This document shows positions 24,815 through 33,316 of a stretch of DNA of 49,243 bases, in pieces. A model generated the notes under the pieces. That model searched no databases, had not been told where the DNA came from, and saw only the letters and a list, made by a program, of their open reading frames with translations. The stretch's first letter is position 1. Every line of letters begins with the position of its first letter. Both the position numbers and the translations under genes were made by a program. The stretch covers positions 1 to 49,243 of the forward strand of contig CANJMY010000020.1 of the NCBI GenBank assembly GCA_947475315.1, written 5' to 3'. Origin of the DNA: Pseudomonadota bacterium (lineage in GTDB: Bacteria > Myxococcota_A > UBA796 > GCA-2862545).

Positions 24815-26113
24815 TCAGAAGGGGAGCGTGCGCGGGACGCCGGAGGCCGGCAGGTACCACACGCGAACGTCGGCGTTGAATTCGGGGACGGCGTCGCCCT
24901 TGAGGACGACCGTGTTGCTGGCGGCGTCGTAGACCCAGCCGTCGTCGCACACGTTCGACGCGAGGCTCTCGTCGTACTCGCAGTGCGCTTCCGCCACCAT
25001 CTTGCCGTTCACCTGCACGACGATGGAGCCATCGACCGGCGTGGTGCGCAGCGGGAAGGTGTCGGCCAGGCCGCGGAGCAGGTTGCCGATCTTGGTGAGC
25101 GCGTCGCCGAAGTCGGTGGTCTTGCAGTTCTGGCCGTCCGGCTCGGCGATGTCGATGTAGACGCCGTTCGAGTCGTTCACCATCTTGCGGTAGCGGTTCA
25201 CGCCCCACTCAGCGGCGCCTGCGGTGTTGCAGATCTCGGAGTTCGCCCCGATGACCGCCCAGCTCATGCGGTGCCCGAACTCGCTGAACAGCGCCGGGTA
25301 CGGGAAGGTGTCGCCGCTGCGGCCGCCGATGCGGCGCGACTGGTCGCCTTCGTCGGTGATGATCACCGGGATGACCACGCTGCCTTCGCGCAGGAAGCCC
25401 GAGTTGTCCGCCGGATCGCCCTCGGAGAAGTAGTCCTGGGGCTCGACCGTGCCCGCGTCCGTGTCGCCGGTGTCGCCGGGCGGGCGGGCCTCGTAGCTGC
25501 CGGACTCCGCGTTGAAGTACCAGGGCTGGAAGCAGGCGTCGGGCGGGTTGTCGACCGAGCGGCACATCGCCATGTACACGGCCTCGATGCCCTCTTCGGC
25601 CGAGCCCTGGATGGTGTCCGCGCAGTTCTGGGGGCCGGGCGAGCCGGTGGTGCAGGTGACGTCGACCGTGGGCGTGCTGGTCACGCAGGCGGCGTTGCAC
25701 AGCAGGTTGTTGTCGAACTTCTGCCGCACGTTGTTGTCGGTCTTGCCCAACACCTTGGGCTTGCCCTGCAGGCGGCCCGCGTCGTCGTACCCGTCGGTGG
25801 TGGTGATGCCGAGCTGGTAGTTGACGTTGCCCGTGCGGTCGTTGACGTAGCGGATGTACCGCTCGGCGTCGTCCGTCAGGGTGGGGGTGCTGGTGGGCGG
25901 CTGCTCAGCGGTGAACGTCTCGATGAAGCTGTCGAAGTTCACCGCGAGGGCGTCCGCCTCGTCCACCATCGACGGGGAGTTGTCGATGACGAAGAGGATG
26001 TCCGCCTTGTTGGAGAAACCTTCCTGCAGGTACCCGGTCAACCGGAAGTAGCTGTAGGGGTTGCAGCCAGCCAGCAGCGTCAACGCGAGGCACGCGACGG
26101 GTCGCAGGGTCAT
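24815..26113 (-). CDS. VWA-domain lipoprotein, CglB-like
   Basis: A 432-residue lipoprotein with lipobox LAGC (Cys17). The VWA domain begins ADILFVIDNSPSM, with Asp44, Ser46 and Ser48 forming the metal-ion-dependent adhesion site; IITDEGDQS is a second acidic loop. About ten further cysteines suggest a disulfide-stabilised extracytoplasmic protein, and an Asp-rich insert (GDTGDTDAGTVEPQ) sits mid-protein. In Myxococcus xanthus the gliding adhesin CglB is a Cys-rich VWA lipoprotein of similar length that works with GltA/B/C; the neighbouring barrel and TPR genes make that comparison attractive. Its C-terminal beta-rich tail (VYDAASNTVVLKGDAVP) matches that of the VWA lipoprotein at 3126-4199. 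Start ATG at 26113. Confidence 0.85.
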   Translation of the reverse strand: MTLRPVACLALTLLAGCNPYSYFRLTGYLQEGFSNKADILFVIDNSPSMVDEADALAVNFDSFIETFTAEQPPTSTPTLTDDAERYIRYVNDRTGNVNYQLGITTTDGYDDAGRLQGKPKVLGKTDNNVRQKFDNNLLCNAACVTSTPTVDVTCTTGSPGPQNCADTIQGSAEEGIEAVYMAMCRSVDNPPDACFQPWYFNAESGSYEARPPGDTGDTDAGTVEPQDYFSEGDPADNSGFLREGSVVIPVIITDEGDQSRRIGGRSGDTFPYPALFSEFGHRMSWAVIGANSEICNTAGAAEWGVNRYRKMVNDSNGVYIDIAEPDGQNCKTTDFGDALTKIGNLLRGLADTFPLRTTPVDGSIVVQVNGKMVAEAHCEYDESLASNVCDDGWVYDAASNTVVLKGDAVPEFNADVRVWYLPASGVPRTLPF

Positions 26114-26221
26114 GCAGTTCCTTTCCCGGTTGCGGGCTCTACCGTGCTCTTGCGCCGCCCGCACCCGGCTGGACAAGCGCCTGACCTGCGCGCGTGTCGA
26201 GTCGGACGCGCGCGCCAGAGA

Positions 26222-27304
26222 TCAGGCGGCGAGCGACTTGAGGGCGTGGAAGGCCAGGATGACAGGCCGTGGCGGCATGGTGCCGCGGGCGATGTGTTCG
26301 CGGAGCGTGTCCCGCCAGATCACGTCGAGGTGGTCCTGCAGGTCGGAGGGGGACTGCGCGACCATCTCGCCCAGGCGACGGACCGCGGCGGGCGGGTTCT
26401 TGCCGTAGGACTCCTCGATGCGGCTCCAGGCGCGGCGGAGCTGCGTCTGGTGGCGGGCCTGTGGTGCTGCGCGGATAGGCGGCGCGGGCTCGTCGTCGAC
26501 CCCCTCGACGTCGACCGAGACCAGCGTGGGCGCCACTGGCCTGCTGGGCGGCGGCGGGGGCTGCGCGGCGACCACCACCGGGACCGGCGCGGGCTCGATC
26601 GCGGGCGGCGCGGGGGCGCGCGCCACGGCAGGCTCGCGGGTGTAGACGGGCGGGGGCGGCGCGGGCTCGGCCATGCGTGCGCGCGCAGGCTCGGGCGCCG
26701 GGGCGGCCTCGACGGGCGCTGGGGCGACCACGGGCGCGGGCTTCGCGGGGATGGCGTCCACGCGATCGGTGTCTTCGGCGCTGATGGGGAGCGCGTTGAT
26801 CGGCGTGACGCCGCGGCGGGCCAGAAAGTCGGCGACGCCGCCGTGGTCGGACTCGTATTCGGAGAGCGAGAGGCAGCCGCGAACCTTGGTAGGCTGTCGT
26901 TCGTTCATGCAATCCATGAGCTTGACGCGGCCCTGGGCGTTCGGGTCGATCAGGATCTCCGGCGCGACCAGGATGTCGGCCGAGACCCGCGCCCCGGCGC
27001 GGATCACGATGCGCTTGGTGGCGACGATGACGCGCGTGTTCACCTCGACCGCGCCGAGCTCGACCGTGTCGCCGCGGAGCTCGTCCGCGTCGGTGTCCGA
27101 CTCGACCTTCACGCTGCCCTTGGCGACGATCACGCCGGTGGAGCGCGGCGCACGAAGCGTCACGTCACCGCCGCTCTCCAAGCGCACGAGCCGGCGGCCG
27201 AGCGTAGTCTCCAGGACGACGTCGCCTGTGTGCTGGACGACGAGCGTGCCCGGACCGAGGATGAGTTCGGCTCCTACGGCGAGCACGAGCGGCGTGGACG
27301 ACAT
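26222..27304 (-). CDS. Bactofilin/FapA-like beta-helical protein with Pro-rich linker and helical C-terminus
   Basis: A 360-residue protein in three parts. Residues 1-140 are short Val/Ile-rich strands in about 18-20 residue steps (VVQHTGDVVLET, VRLESGGDVTLRA, GVIVAKGSVKVE, RIVIRAGARVSADI), as in bactofilin or polymer-forming beta-helices. Residues about 175-280 are a Pro/Ala-rich, probably disordered linker. The last 80 (TQLRRAWSRIEESYGKNPPAAV...) are helical. There is no signal peptide, so a cytoplasmic, possibly cytoskeletal scaffold is inferred. It lies 108 bases upstream of the VWA lipoprotein on the same strand and may begin that transcription unit. I do not recognise the exact family. 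Confidence 0.68.
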   Translation of the reverse strand: MSSTPLVLAVGAELILGPGTLVVQHTGDVVLETTLGRRLVRLESGGDVTLRAPRSTGVIVAKGSVKVESDTDADELRGDTVELGAVEVNTRVIVATKRIVIRAGARVSADILVAPEILIDPNAQGRVKLMDCMNERQPTKVRGCLSLSEYESDHGGVADFLARRGVTPINALPISAEDTDRVDAIPAKPAPVVAPAPVEAAPAPEPARARMAEPAPPPPVYTREPAVARAPAPPAIEPAPVPVVVAAQPPPPPSRPVAPTLVSVDVEGVDDEPAPPIRAAPQARHQTQLRRAWSRIEESYGKNPPAAVRRLGEMVAQSPSDLQDHLDVIWRDTLREHIARGTMPPRPVILAFHALKSLAA

Positions 27305-27397
27305 GGCGGCTCCGAGGTCGATCGCGTGGCGCGGGCGCCACGGCGTGAGGGGACAGTCTCGCACGTACCCTGCTCGAAGTCGACGCGCCGCGCTCGT

Positions 27398-27817
27398 TCA
27401 GGACGGCTGCGGCCAGCGCGCGCCGCAGGACGCGCCGCCGATCTGGGGCGCGGCCGACGACGCCACCCATGACGCGTAGCGAAGGGCCTTGGCGAACCCG
27501 TCGGAGTCGAGCGTGCCGCCGGGTAGGGTCACGGAGAACGCGACGGTACCGTCGTCGAAGAGCTGCCACGCGCCGAACAGCACGTCGCGGTTTCGACGGA
27601 GCAGGTCGTGCAGGACATCCAGCGTGGGCTCGATCCCGCACAGCGCGACGGCGACGATCCGGCACCAGGTGTCCTCGTCCTGCTCAAAGCAGGTGACGAG
27701 CACGGCCCCGCCGCCGCCGTCCAGGGCGGTGACGCCGCGCGCACGGAACGCGCCCTCCAGGCCAAGCTGGCCCAGGAAGGACTCGACGCGGGCTTCCAGG
27801 TTGTCGATCAGGAGCAT
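27398..27817 (-). CDS. YbjN-like small protein
   Basis: A 139-residue acidic protein, MLLIDNLEARVESFLGQLGL at the start, then alternating strands and helices (AVLVTCFEQ, WCRIVAVALCGI, FGAWQLFDDGTVAFSVTLP). This layout resembles the YbjN/type III chaperone-like fold, where members are small sensory or chaperone proteins; the assignment is by pattern and only moderate. The ATG at 27817 is preferred to an upstream alternative nine codons earlier. It diverges from aroK across 99 bases. On its coding strand TTGACA (consensus -35) lies about 35 bases upstream of the ATG, implying a very short leader. Confidence 0.6.
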   Translation of the reverse strand: MLLIDNLEARVESFLGQLGLEGAFRARGVTALDGGGGAVLVTCFEQDEDTWCRIVAVALCGIEPTLDVLHDLLRRNRDVLFGAWQLFDDGTVAFSVTLPGGTLDSDGFAKALRYASWVASSAAPQIGGASCGARWPQPS

Positions 27818-27916
27818 GCCCAAAGGTTGGCGCCGACCGGGCATGTGTCAAGGGGCCCCGCGGTCGTTATCGAGCGCGCGCACGGCGCGGTCGACGCGGC
27901 GTCGCGGAGGTTCGGG

Positions 27917-28420
27917 TTGGAAGAGCGTGGGATTGCGTTGGGCGGGTTCATGGGCACGGGCAAGTCGACAGTCGGACGTCTGCTGGCCAAACGCTTGAAC
28001 CTGGACTTCATCGACCTGGACGACGTCCTCGCGGCGCACTTCGGTCCTATCGCGGACCAGTTCGCCAAGGACGGCGAGGAGGTCTTCCGCGCGCGGGAGG
28101 CGGGCCTGATCGAGGCGCTGGGCGACGTGAAGCGGGTGGCGGTGATCGCCACGGGCGGCGGCGCCTGGGTTGACCCCGAGAACCGTGAGGCGCTCCGTCA
28201 GATCGCCGATCTCGTCGTGCTGACCGCGCCGCTCCCGGTGATCCGCGCCCGGATCGGCGCCGATCCCTCGCGCCCGCTGTGGGACACCAAGGTGGAGGCG
28301 CGATGGCAGTCGCGTCAGCACGCCTACGCCGACGCGGACCTGACGATCGACACCAGCGAGAACACCCCCGAGCAGGTGGTGGAGGCGATCATCCAATGGC
28401 GGCTGGCGAACGAAGAGTAG
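27917..28420 (+). CDS. aroK: Shikimate kinase
   Basis: AroK phosphorylates shikimate at the 3-hydroxyl using ATP, the fifth step of the shikimate pathway. The 167-residue protein carries the Walker A loop GFMGTGKST (residues 10-18), DLDDV in the shikimate-binding region, ATGGGAWV (GGG substrate loop) and the lid region SRPLWD followed by RQHAYADAD. The usual length is about 170. I chose TTG at 27917 because GGAGG lies six bases upstream at 27906-27910; an in-frame GTG at 27845 would add 24 residues of unlikely sequence. The gene overlaps aroB by 25 bases and heads an aro-acc operon. Confidence 0.93.
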   Translation: MEERGIALGGFMGTGKSTVGRLLAKRLNLDFIDLDDVLAAHFGPIADQFAKDGEEVFRAREAGLIEALGDVKRVAVIATGGGAWVDPENREALRQIADLVVLTAPLPVIRARIGADPSRPLWDTKVEARWQSRQHAYADADLTIDTSENTPEQVVEAIIQWRLANEE

Positions 28421-29475
28421 GGGTCAAGCTGGGCGCGCGCTCCTACGACGTGGTGATCGCCCCGTCGTTCGCCGGGCTGCGCGCGGCGCTGGCGTTGGTG
28501 TCGTCCTCGACCAAGGTGGCGGTGGTGACCGACGACGCGGTGGAGCCGCTCTGGCTCGACGCGTTGCGCGCGGAGCTGTCGGGGGTGACGCTCATCGTCA
28601 TCGCGTTCCCGCACGGCGAGGCGAACAAGCACCAGGCGACGTGGTGGGGGATCGTCGATCGCCTGCTGACCGAAGGCGTGGATCGCAGCACGCCCGTGCT
28701 GGCGCTGGGCGGCGGCGTGGCGGGCGACATGGCGGGCTTCGCCGCGGCGAGCCTGCTCCGTGGCCTCCCGTTTGTGCAGGTGCCCACGACGCTGCTGGCC
28801 ATGGTCGACAGCTCGGTCGGCGGAAAGACCGGCTTCAACCACCCGCGTGGCAAGAACCTGATCGGGGCCTTCCACCAGCCCTCGCTGGTGTGGGCGGCCA
28901 TGGACACGCTGGCGACGCTGCCGCTGCGTGAGGTGCGCGCCGGGCTGGCCGAGGTGGTGAAGACCGCGGTGATCGGCGACGCTGACCTGCTGGTGCAGAT
29001 GGAGGGCGACGTCGCGCGCCTGGCCGCGGGCCACGTGGACGCGCTGGCCGCGGTGGTCGAGCGCTGCGTGCAGCTCAAGGCCAGCGTCGTCGGCGAGGAC
29101 GAGCGCGAAGAGGGCCGCCGCGCCGTGCTGAACCTGGGTCACACGGTCGGGCACGCGGTCGAGGCGGTGGGCGGCTACGGCGTGCTGCTTCACGGCGAGG
29201 CCGTCGGGATCGGCCTGGTCGCCGAGGCTGAGTGGGCGGTGCGCGAGGGGATCTGCGTCGAGCCCGAGCTGCCCGGCCGCCTGCGCCGTCTGCTCGCGGG
29301 CCTGGGCCTGCCGACCGACGTCCCCGCGACCGATCGGGACGCGCTGGTGGCCGCCATGGGGGTGGACAAGAAGAGGCGCGGTGCTAAGATCACGGTGCCG
29401 GTGCCGGTTCGATCGGGGGAGGTGACGCTCGTCGCCCTTCCGGTAGAGCGCGCCGCGGAGCTGCTGCCCCTGTGA
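28396..29475 (+). CDS. aroB: 3-dehydroquinate synthase
   Basis: AroB converts DAHP to 3-dehydroquinate with NAD+ and a divalent metal, step two of the shikimate pathway. The 359-residue protein shows LALGGGVAGDMAGF, VPTTLLAMVDSSVGGKTGFN, KNLIGAFHQP, the metal-binding LNLGHTVGHAVE and LLHGEAVGIG, and VDKKRRG near the C-terminus. The length matches the family. The ATG at 28396 lies inside aroK, giving a 25-base overlap; its stop overlaps the next GTG start as GTGA. Pairing of aroK and aroB is common in bacteria. Confidence 0.97.
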   Translation: MAAGERRVGVKLGARSYDVVIAPSFAGLRAALALVSSSTKVAVVTDDAVEPLWLDALRAELSGVTLIVIAFPHGEANKHQATWWGIVDRLLTEGVDRSTPVLALGGGVAGDMAGFAAASLLRGLPFVQVPTTLLAMVDSSVGGKTGFNHPRGKNLIGAFHQPSLVWAAMDTLATLPLREVRAGLAEVVKTAVIGDADLLVQMEGDVARLAAGHVDALAAVVERCVQLKASVVGEDEREEGRRAVLNLGHTVGHAVEAVGGYGVLLHGEAVGIGLVAEAEWAVREGICVEPELPGRLRRLLAGLGLPTDVPATDRDALVAAMGVDKKRRGAKITVPVPVRSGEVTLVALPVERAAELLPL

Positions 29476-29987
29476 AGACCCGCCTCATCCTGCCGCTCGC
29501 CCTGCTCGCCGCCGCCTGTTCGACGGACGACGCGGCGGTGTCCGTGCTGGTTCCGCAAGAGGTCGAGTTCCCGTGGGACGCCGCGTATGACGCGGTGAAC
29601 GACGGCCGCGTGGCGCTCCTCCCGCTCGACGTCATGGTGTACGACAGCCTCACGGGTGAGGCGCTGGTCGGCGCGGACGTCACCGTCACGTCTGAGGCTG
29701 CGTCGTTCGTCCCGGCGGACGCGGTGGTCGCGGCGGACCCGGGCTGCGTGGACTGCGCGTGGGACGCGTTCCGAAACGAGTACGTCGAGCTGGACGTCGA
29801 CGCGACAGACCCTTGGCTCGCCACCACGGATGAAGACGGCCTCGTGCGTGTGTTCGCCCTGGTCGACTCGCTGTCCGACCTGACGGACGGCGCGGTGTCG
29901 GTGTCGGTGACGGCCTCGGCGGCGCACGGCGTCCATGTCGAGGCCACCCCGGTCCCCGGGCAGACTGTGCGGCTCGTGCCCCGTTGA
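29472..29987 (+). CDS. Small lipoprotein, unknown function
   Basis: A 171-residue lipoprotein: signal peptide TRLILPLALLAAAC with lipobox AAAC (Cys16). The mature part is Asp/Val-rich and beta-structured (VMVYDSLTGEALVGADVTVTS, then WLATTDEDGLVRVF), resembling a bacterial Ig-like or carboxypeptidase-regulatory-type fold, which usually has this kind of D-x-x-T-G-E turn. A CVDC pair lies near residue 95. The GTG start overlaps the aroB stop by four bases, so it is translated with the shikimate genes, yet nothing links its product to that pathway. It is probably a membrane-anchored periplasmic protein. Confidence 0.75.
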   Translation: MKTRLILPLALLAAACSTDDAAVSVLVPQEVEFPWDAAYDAVNDGRVALLPLDVMVYDSLTGEALVGADVTVTSEAASFVPADAVVAADPGCVDCAWDAFRNEYVELDVDATDPWLATTDEDGLVRVFALVDSLSDLTDGAVSVSVTASAAHGVHVEATPVPGQTVRLVPR

Positions 29988-29994
29988 TGCGTCC

Positions 29995-30633
29995 GTGACG
30001 TCGGACGACGCCCCGCTGGACGCCTCCCTGCTGGCGCTGCTTCGCCGGTTGGACGCAAACCCTGCCGACGACGCGCTCTGCGCGGTGGTGGAGGGTCTGG
30101 CGCTGGCGGACCGCTGGAAGGAGGCCGTCGAGCGTGCGCGCGTCGGCATTCACGCGGGCGCCCCGCGCGAGCTGGTGATGGTGGCGCTGGCCAACGGCGC
30201 CGTGCTGGCCGGCCGCGGCGACCGCGCGATGAAGGCGCTGGATCAGATCGGCGCGGCGGGCCGCCGAGAGAGCGCGCGCCTGCGCGTTCGCGTGCTGGCC
30301 GCCGAGGGCAAGACCACGGAGGCCGCCACCCTGGCCGAGCGCCGCTGCGTCGAGGACCCGGGCGACGCGGAGATGCGCGCGCTGCTTCGCGAGCTGCGCG
30401 GCAAGCGGCTGACGGCCGGTCTGGACCCGCTCGACACGCTGGACCGCGCCGAGCGGCTGGCGGCCAAGGGTGAGCTGGGTCGCGCGGTGCGCGTCGCCCG
30501 TCGGGTCGCGTTCGGCAACCCGGCGGACCGACTGGTACGCAGCGTGCTCTCCGAGCTGGAGATGCTGCTGCAGGAGGAGCCCGAGGGCTCCAACGACATC
30601 GTCACGCGCATGCCGGGGTTCGCCGCACCATGA
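29995..30633 (+). CDS. TPR-like cytoplasmic protein, unknown function
   Basis: A 212-residue, almost entirely helical protein without a signal peptide. Repeated 34-residue-like units are visible (LADRWKEAVERARVGIHAGA, AAEGKTTEAATLAERRCVEDPGD, AAKGELGRAVRVARRVAFGNPAD), consistent with tetratricopeptide repeats and protein-protein binding. The GTG at 29995 is taken as start because it lies eight bases after the preceding stop; there is no in-frame ATG nearby. Its stop overlaps the aroQ ATG by four bases. Function unknown; its position inside the aro operon suggests co-expression rather than a proven pathway role. Confidence 0.72.
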   Translation: MTSDDAPLDASLLALLRRLDANPADDALCAVVEGLALADRWKEAVERARVGIHAGAPRELVMVALANGAVLAGRGDRAMKALDQIGAAGRRESARLRVRVLAAEGKTTEAATLAERRCVEDPGDAEMRALLRELRGKRLTAGLDPLDTLDRAERLAAKGELGRAVRVARRVAFGNPADRLVRSVLSELEMLLQEEPEGSNDIVTRMPGFAAP

Positions 30634-31067
30634 AGATCCTCGTCCTCAACGGTCCCAACCTCAACCTGCTCGGCACCCGCGAGCCGGAGCGCTACGGCGC
30701 CACCACGCTGGAAGACGTGACCACCCGCCTGGACGAGGTGGCCGAAGAGCTGGGCGTCGTGCTGTGGCACGTGCAGTCCAACCACGAGGGCGAGCTGATC
30801 GACCAGGTCCACGAGGCGGGTCGGCAGGGCTTCAAGGGCGCGGTGGTCAACGCAGGCGCCTACACCCACACGTCGATTGCGCTGCGCGACGCGTTCCTCG
30901 GCACGGCCCTCCCGTTCGTCGAGGTGCACGTGAGCAACGTCTACGCGCGCGAGCCGTTCCGTCACAAGAGCCTGCTCGCCGACGTCGCCGTGGGCGCGGT
31001 GATCGGGCTGGGTGCGCAGGGCTACGAGCTGGGTCTGCGCGGCCTGGTCGCCAAGCTGCGGGCCTGA
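30630..31067 (+). CDS. aroQ: 3-dehydroquinate dehydratase, type II
   Basis: AroQ removes water from 3-dehydroquinate to give 3-dehydroshikimate, step three of the shikimate pathway. The 145-residue protein is of the type II dodecameric kind: LNGPNLNLLGTREPERYG ends in the catalytic tyrosine Tyr22, followed by QSNHEGELID, VVNAGAYTHTS and VEVHVSNVYAREPFR, which holds the catalytic histidine. One variation: the usual NPGAYTHTS block reads NAGAYTHTS. The ATG overlaps the TPR gene stop by four bases. Confidence 0.96.
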   Translation: MKILVLNGPNLNLLGTREPERYGATTLEDVTTRLDEVAEELGVVLWHVQSNHEGELIDQVHEAGRQGFKGAVVNAGAYTHTSIALRDAFLGTALPFVEVHVSNVYAREPFRHKSLLADVAVGAVIGLGAQGYELGLRGLVAKLRA

Positions 31068-31078
31068 CGCGCCGCGAG

Positions 31079-31092
31079 TGACCCGCGGGTCA
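31079..31092. promoter_or_regulatory. Perfect 14-bp palindrome upstream of accB, candidate operator
   Basis: TGACCCGCGGGTCA is a perfect palindrome, twelve bases after the aroQ stop and 93 before the accB start, in the only sizeable gap of the aro-acc operon. Half-sites of this size suit a dimeric repressor. A second inverted pair, AACCAAG (31094-31100) and CTTGGTT (31154-31160), encloses most of the rest of the gap. Confidence 0.4.
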
Positions 31093-31184
31093 CAACCAAG
31101 AGTCGTGAAGACCACGCGCGGCACGGCGTCTGCGGCGGGCCTCGCAGCGCACACTTGGTTACGCGCGAGGCGCCGGGAGTTGTC

Positions 31185-31616
<432 letters not shown>

Positions 31617-31619
31617 GCC

Positions 31620-32972
31620 GTGTTCAAGAAGATCCTCGTCGCAAACCGGGGCGAGATCGCGCTCCGGGTGATCCGCTCTTGCCGTGAGCTGGGGATCCAG
31701 ACGGTCGCCGTCTTCTCTGAGGCCGACCGCCACAGCCTGCACGTGCGCTTCGCCGACGAGGCCGTGTGCATCGGCCCGGCGCCCGCCATGAAGAGCTACC
31801 TGCACCAGCCGTCCGTGCTCGCGGCGGCTGAGGTCACGGACGCAGACGCGGTGCACCCTGGCTACGGCTTCTTGGCGGAGAACGCGGAGTTTGCGGCGGC
31901 GGTCCGCGCGAGCGGCCGCGCGTTCATCGGGCCGAGCGTCGACCACCTGCGCATGTTCGGCGACAAGCTGCTCGCCAAGCGCGCCGCCAAGGAGGCCGGC
32001 CTGCCCATGCTGTCGGGCTCCGACGGCGAGGCCGCGACCCTGGCCGAGGCGCGCGCTGCGGCGGACGTCGTCGGCTTCCCGGTCATCCTCAAGGCGGCGG
32101 GTGGCGGCGGCGGCAAGGGCATGCGCATCGTCGAGGACGGCGCCACGCTCGACAAGGTCTTCGAGCTCTGCAAGGCTGAGGCGAAGGCCGCGTTCGGCAC
32201 CGGCCGTGTGTTCGTCGAGCGCTACCTGCGCACGCCGCGCCACGTCGAGGTCCAGGTGGCCGGAGACGGGCAGGGCGGGGCGATCTACCTGGGCACGCGT
32301 GACTGCTCGCTGCAGCGTCGCCACCAGAAGATCGTCGAGGAGGCCCCCGCGCCGGGCCTTTCAGACAAGCTCGCGCTGGAGATCCAGGAGTCGGCGGCGC
32401 GGCTGGTGCGCAACGTCGGCTACCAGACGGTCGCCACGGTCGAGTACCTGGTGGAGGACGACCGCTTCTTCTTCCTCGAGGTCAACCCCCGAATCCAGGT
32501 CGAGCACCCGGTGACGGAGGAGACGAGCGGCGTCGACCTGGTCGCGCTGCAGATCAAGCTCGCGGCGGGGGAGAAGCTCGACATCCCGCAGGAGAGCATC
32601 AAGCCGGTCGGTCACGCGATCGAGATCCGCGTGAACGCCGAGGACCCCTGGACCTTCATGCCGTCGCCCGGCCGCATCACCGGCTACCACGAGCCTGGCG
32701 GCCCCGGCGTGCGCGTCGACAGCGTCGCCCACGAGGGCGCGTCGATCCCGCCCTACTACGACAGCATGGTCGCCAAGCTCATCGTGCGCGGACGCGACCG
32801 CGAGCACGCGATCCGCAAGCTGGTGTGGGCCATGGACGAGTTCATCGTCGAGGGCATCAAGACCACCATCCCCGTGCAGCGTGAGCTGGTGACGTCGGAA
32901 GAGTTCCGCGACGTCCGGCACTACACGCGCTGGGTCGACGAGTGGCTCGCCGCGCGCTCCCCGAAGGAGTAG
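31620..32972 (+). CDS. accC: Biotin carboxylase subunit of acetyl-CoA carboxylase
   Basis: AccC carboxylates the biotin on AccB with bicarbonate and ATP. The 450-residue protein is full length: KKILVANRGEIALRVIRSC at the start, the ATP-grasp glycine loop AAGGGGGKGMRIV, RDCSLQRRHQKIVEEAPAP, FFLEVNPRIQVEHPVTEE with the active-site residues, and the C-terminal domain GHAIEIRVNAEDP. The start is GTG at 31620, three bases after the accB stop; the carboxyltransferase genes are not in this window. A small hairpin follows the stop codon before the convergent tRNA gene. Confidence 0.98.
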   Translation: MFKKILVANRGEIALRVIRSCRELGIQTVAVFSEADRHSLHVRFADEAVCIGPAPAMKSYLHQPSVLAAAEVTDADAVHPGYGFLAENAEFAAAVRASGRAFIGPSVDHLRMFGDKLLAKRAAKEAGLPMLSGSDGEAATLAEARAAADVVGFPVILKAAGGGGGKGMRIVEDGATLDKVFELCKAEAKAAFGTGRVFVERYLRTPRHVEVQVAGDGQGGAIYLGTRDCSLQRRHQKIVEEAPAPGLSDKLALEIQESAARLVRNVGYQTVATVEYLVEDDRFFFLEVNPRIQVEHPVTEETSGVDLVALQIKLAAGEKLDIPQESIKPVGHAIEIRVNAEDPWTFMPSPGRITGYHEPGGPGVRVDSVAHEGASIPPYYDSMVAKLIVRGRDREHAIRKLVWAMDEFIVEGIKTTIPVQRELVTSEEFRDVRHYTRWVDEWLAARSPKE

Positions 32973-32986
32973 CGCGCGGACTTGAG

Positions 32987-33001
32987 CCACGGGTGCCGTG
33001 G
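32987..33001. terminator. Hairpin between convergent accC and tRNA-Gly
   Basis: CCACGG, a three-base loop, then CCGTGG, in the 34 bases separating the accC stop and the tRNA 3' end. No T-run follows on either strand, so it is at best a weak or factor-assisted terminator. Confidence 0.35.
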
Positions 33002-33006
33002 GGAGT

Positions 33007-33082
33007 TGGAGCGGGCGACGGGAATCGAACCCGCGACACCGAGCTTGGGAAGCTCGTGCTCTACCAGCTGAGCTACGCCCGC
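33007..33082 (-). tRNA. tRNA-Gly (anticodon CCC)
   Basis: The minus strand folds into a complete cloverleaf: acceptor GCGGGCG paired with CGCCCGC, D-arm AGCTCAGCTGGTAGAGC, anticodon arm CGAGC-TTCCCAA-GCTCG with anticodon CCC, and T-arm with GGTTCGATTCC. The discriminator base is U and CCA (33009-33007) is encoded. It reads GGG glycine codons, which are relatively frequent in GC-rich genomes. Confidence 0.97.
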
Positions 33083-33093
33083 TTGACCGGGCC

Positions 33094-33121
33094 CCGGTAA
33101 CCGATCGGGGCGCGCGGGCAA
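33094..33121 (-). promoter_or_regulatory. Possible promoter of tRNA-Gly
   Basis: On the minus strand TTGCCC (33121-33116), 16 bases, TACCGG (33099-33094), eleven bases before the tRNA 5' end. An inverted repeat GCCCCG/CGGGGC (33091-33096 and 33106-33111) overlaps the -10 box. Confidence 0.45.
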
Positions 33122-33316
33122 GGCGGTTGGCGTGGGGTTGTGCTGCGTCGGACACGTCATGCACGGCGTCCGTAGCAGACTGACCTCAGTTCACCCTTCA
33201 ACCGCGCTGGGGTTTCCGCGATTGGAGCACTGTCGCGTTCGGATGTGTGCGGGGAATCCCTCACCGGACGCAGAGGACCTCTCCAAGCCGCTTCATCTTT
33301 TGCCCCGGAGCCCACC

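Noticed and set aside
24809..27472. Very long open frame on the plus strand opposite the barrel, VWA and bactofilin-like genes
   Set aside because: GC-rich coding DNA often leaves antisense frames open; the predicted protein is Arg/Ala/Gly/Val-rich and low in complexity, and the minus-strand genes have clear domains.
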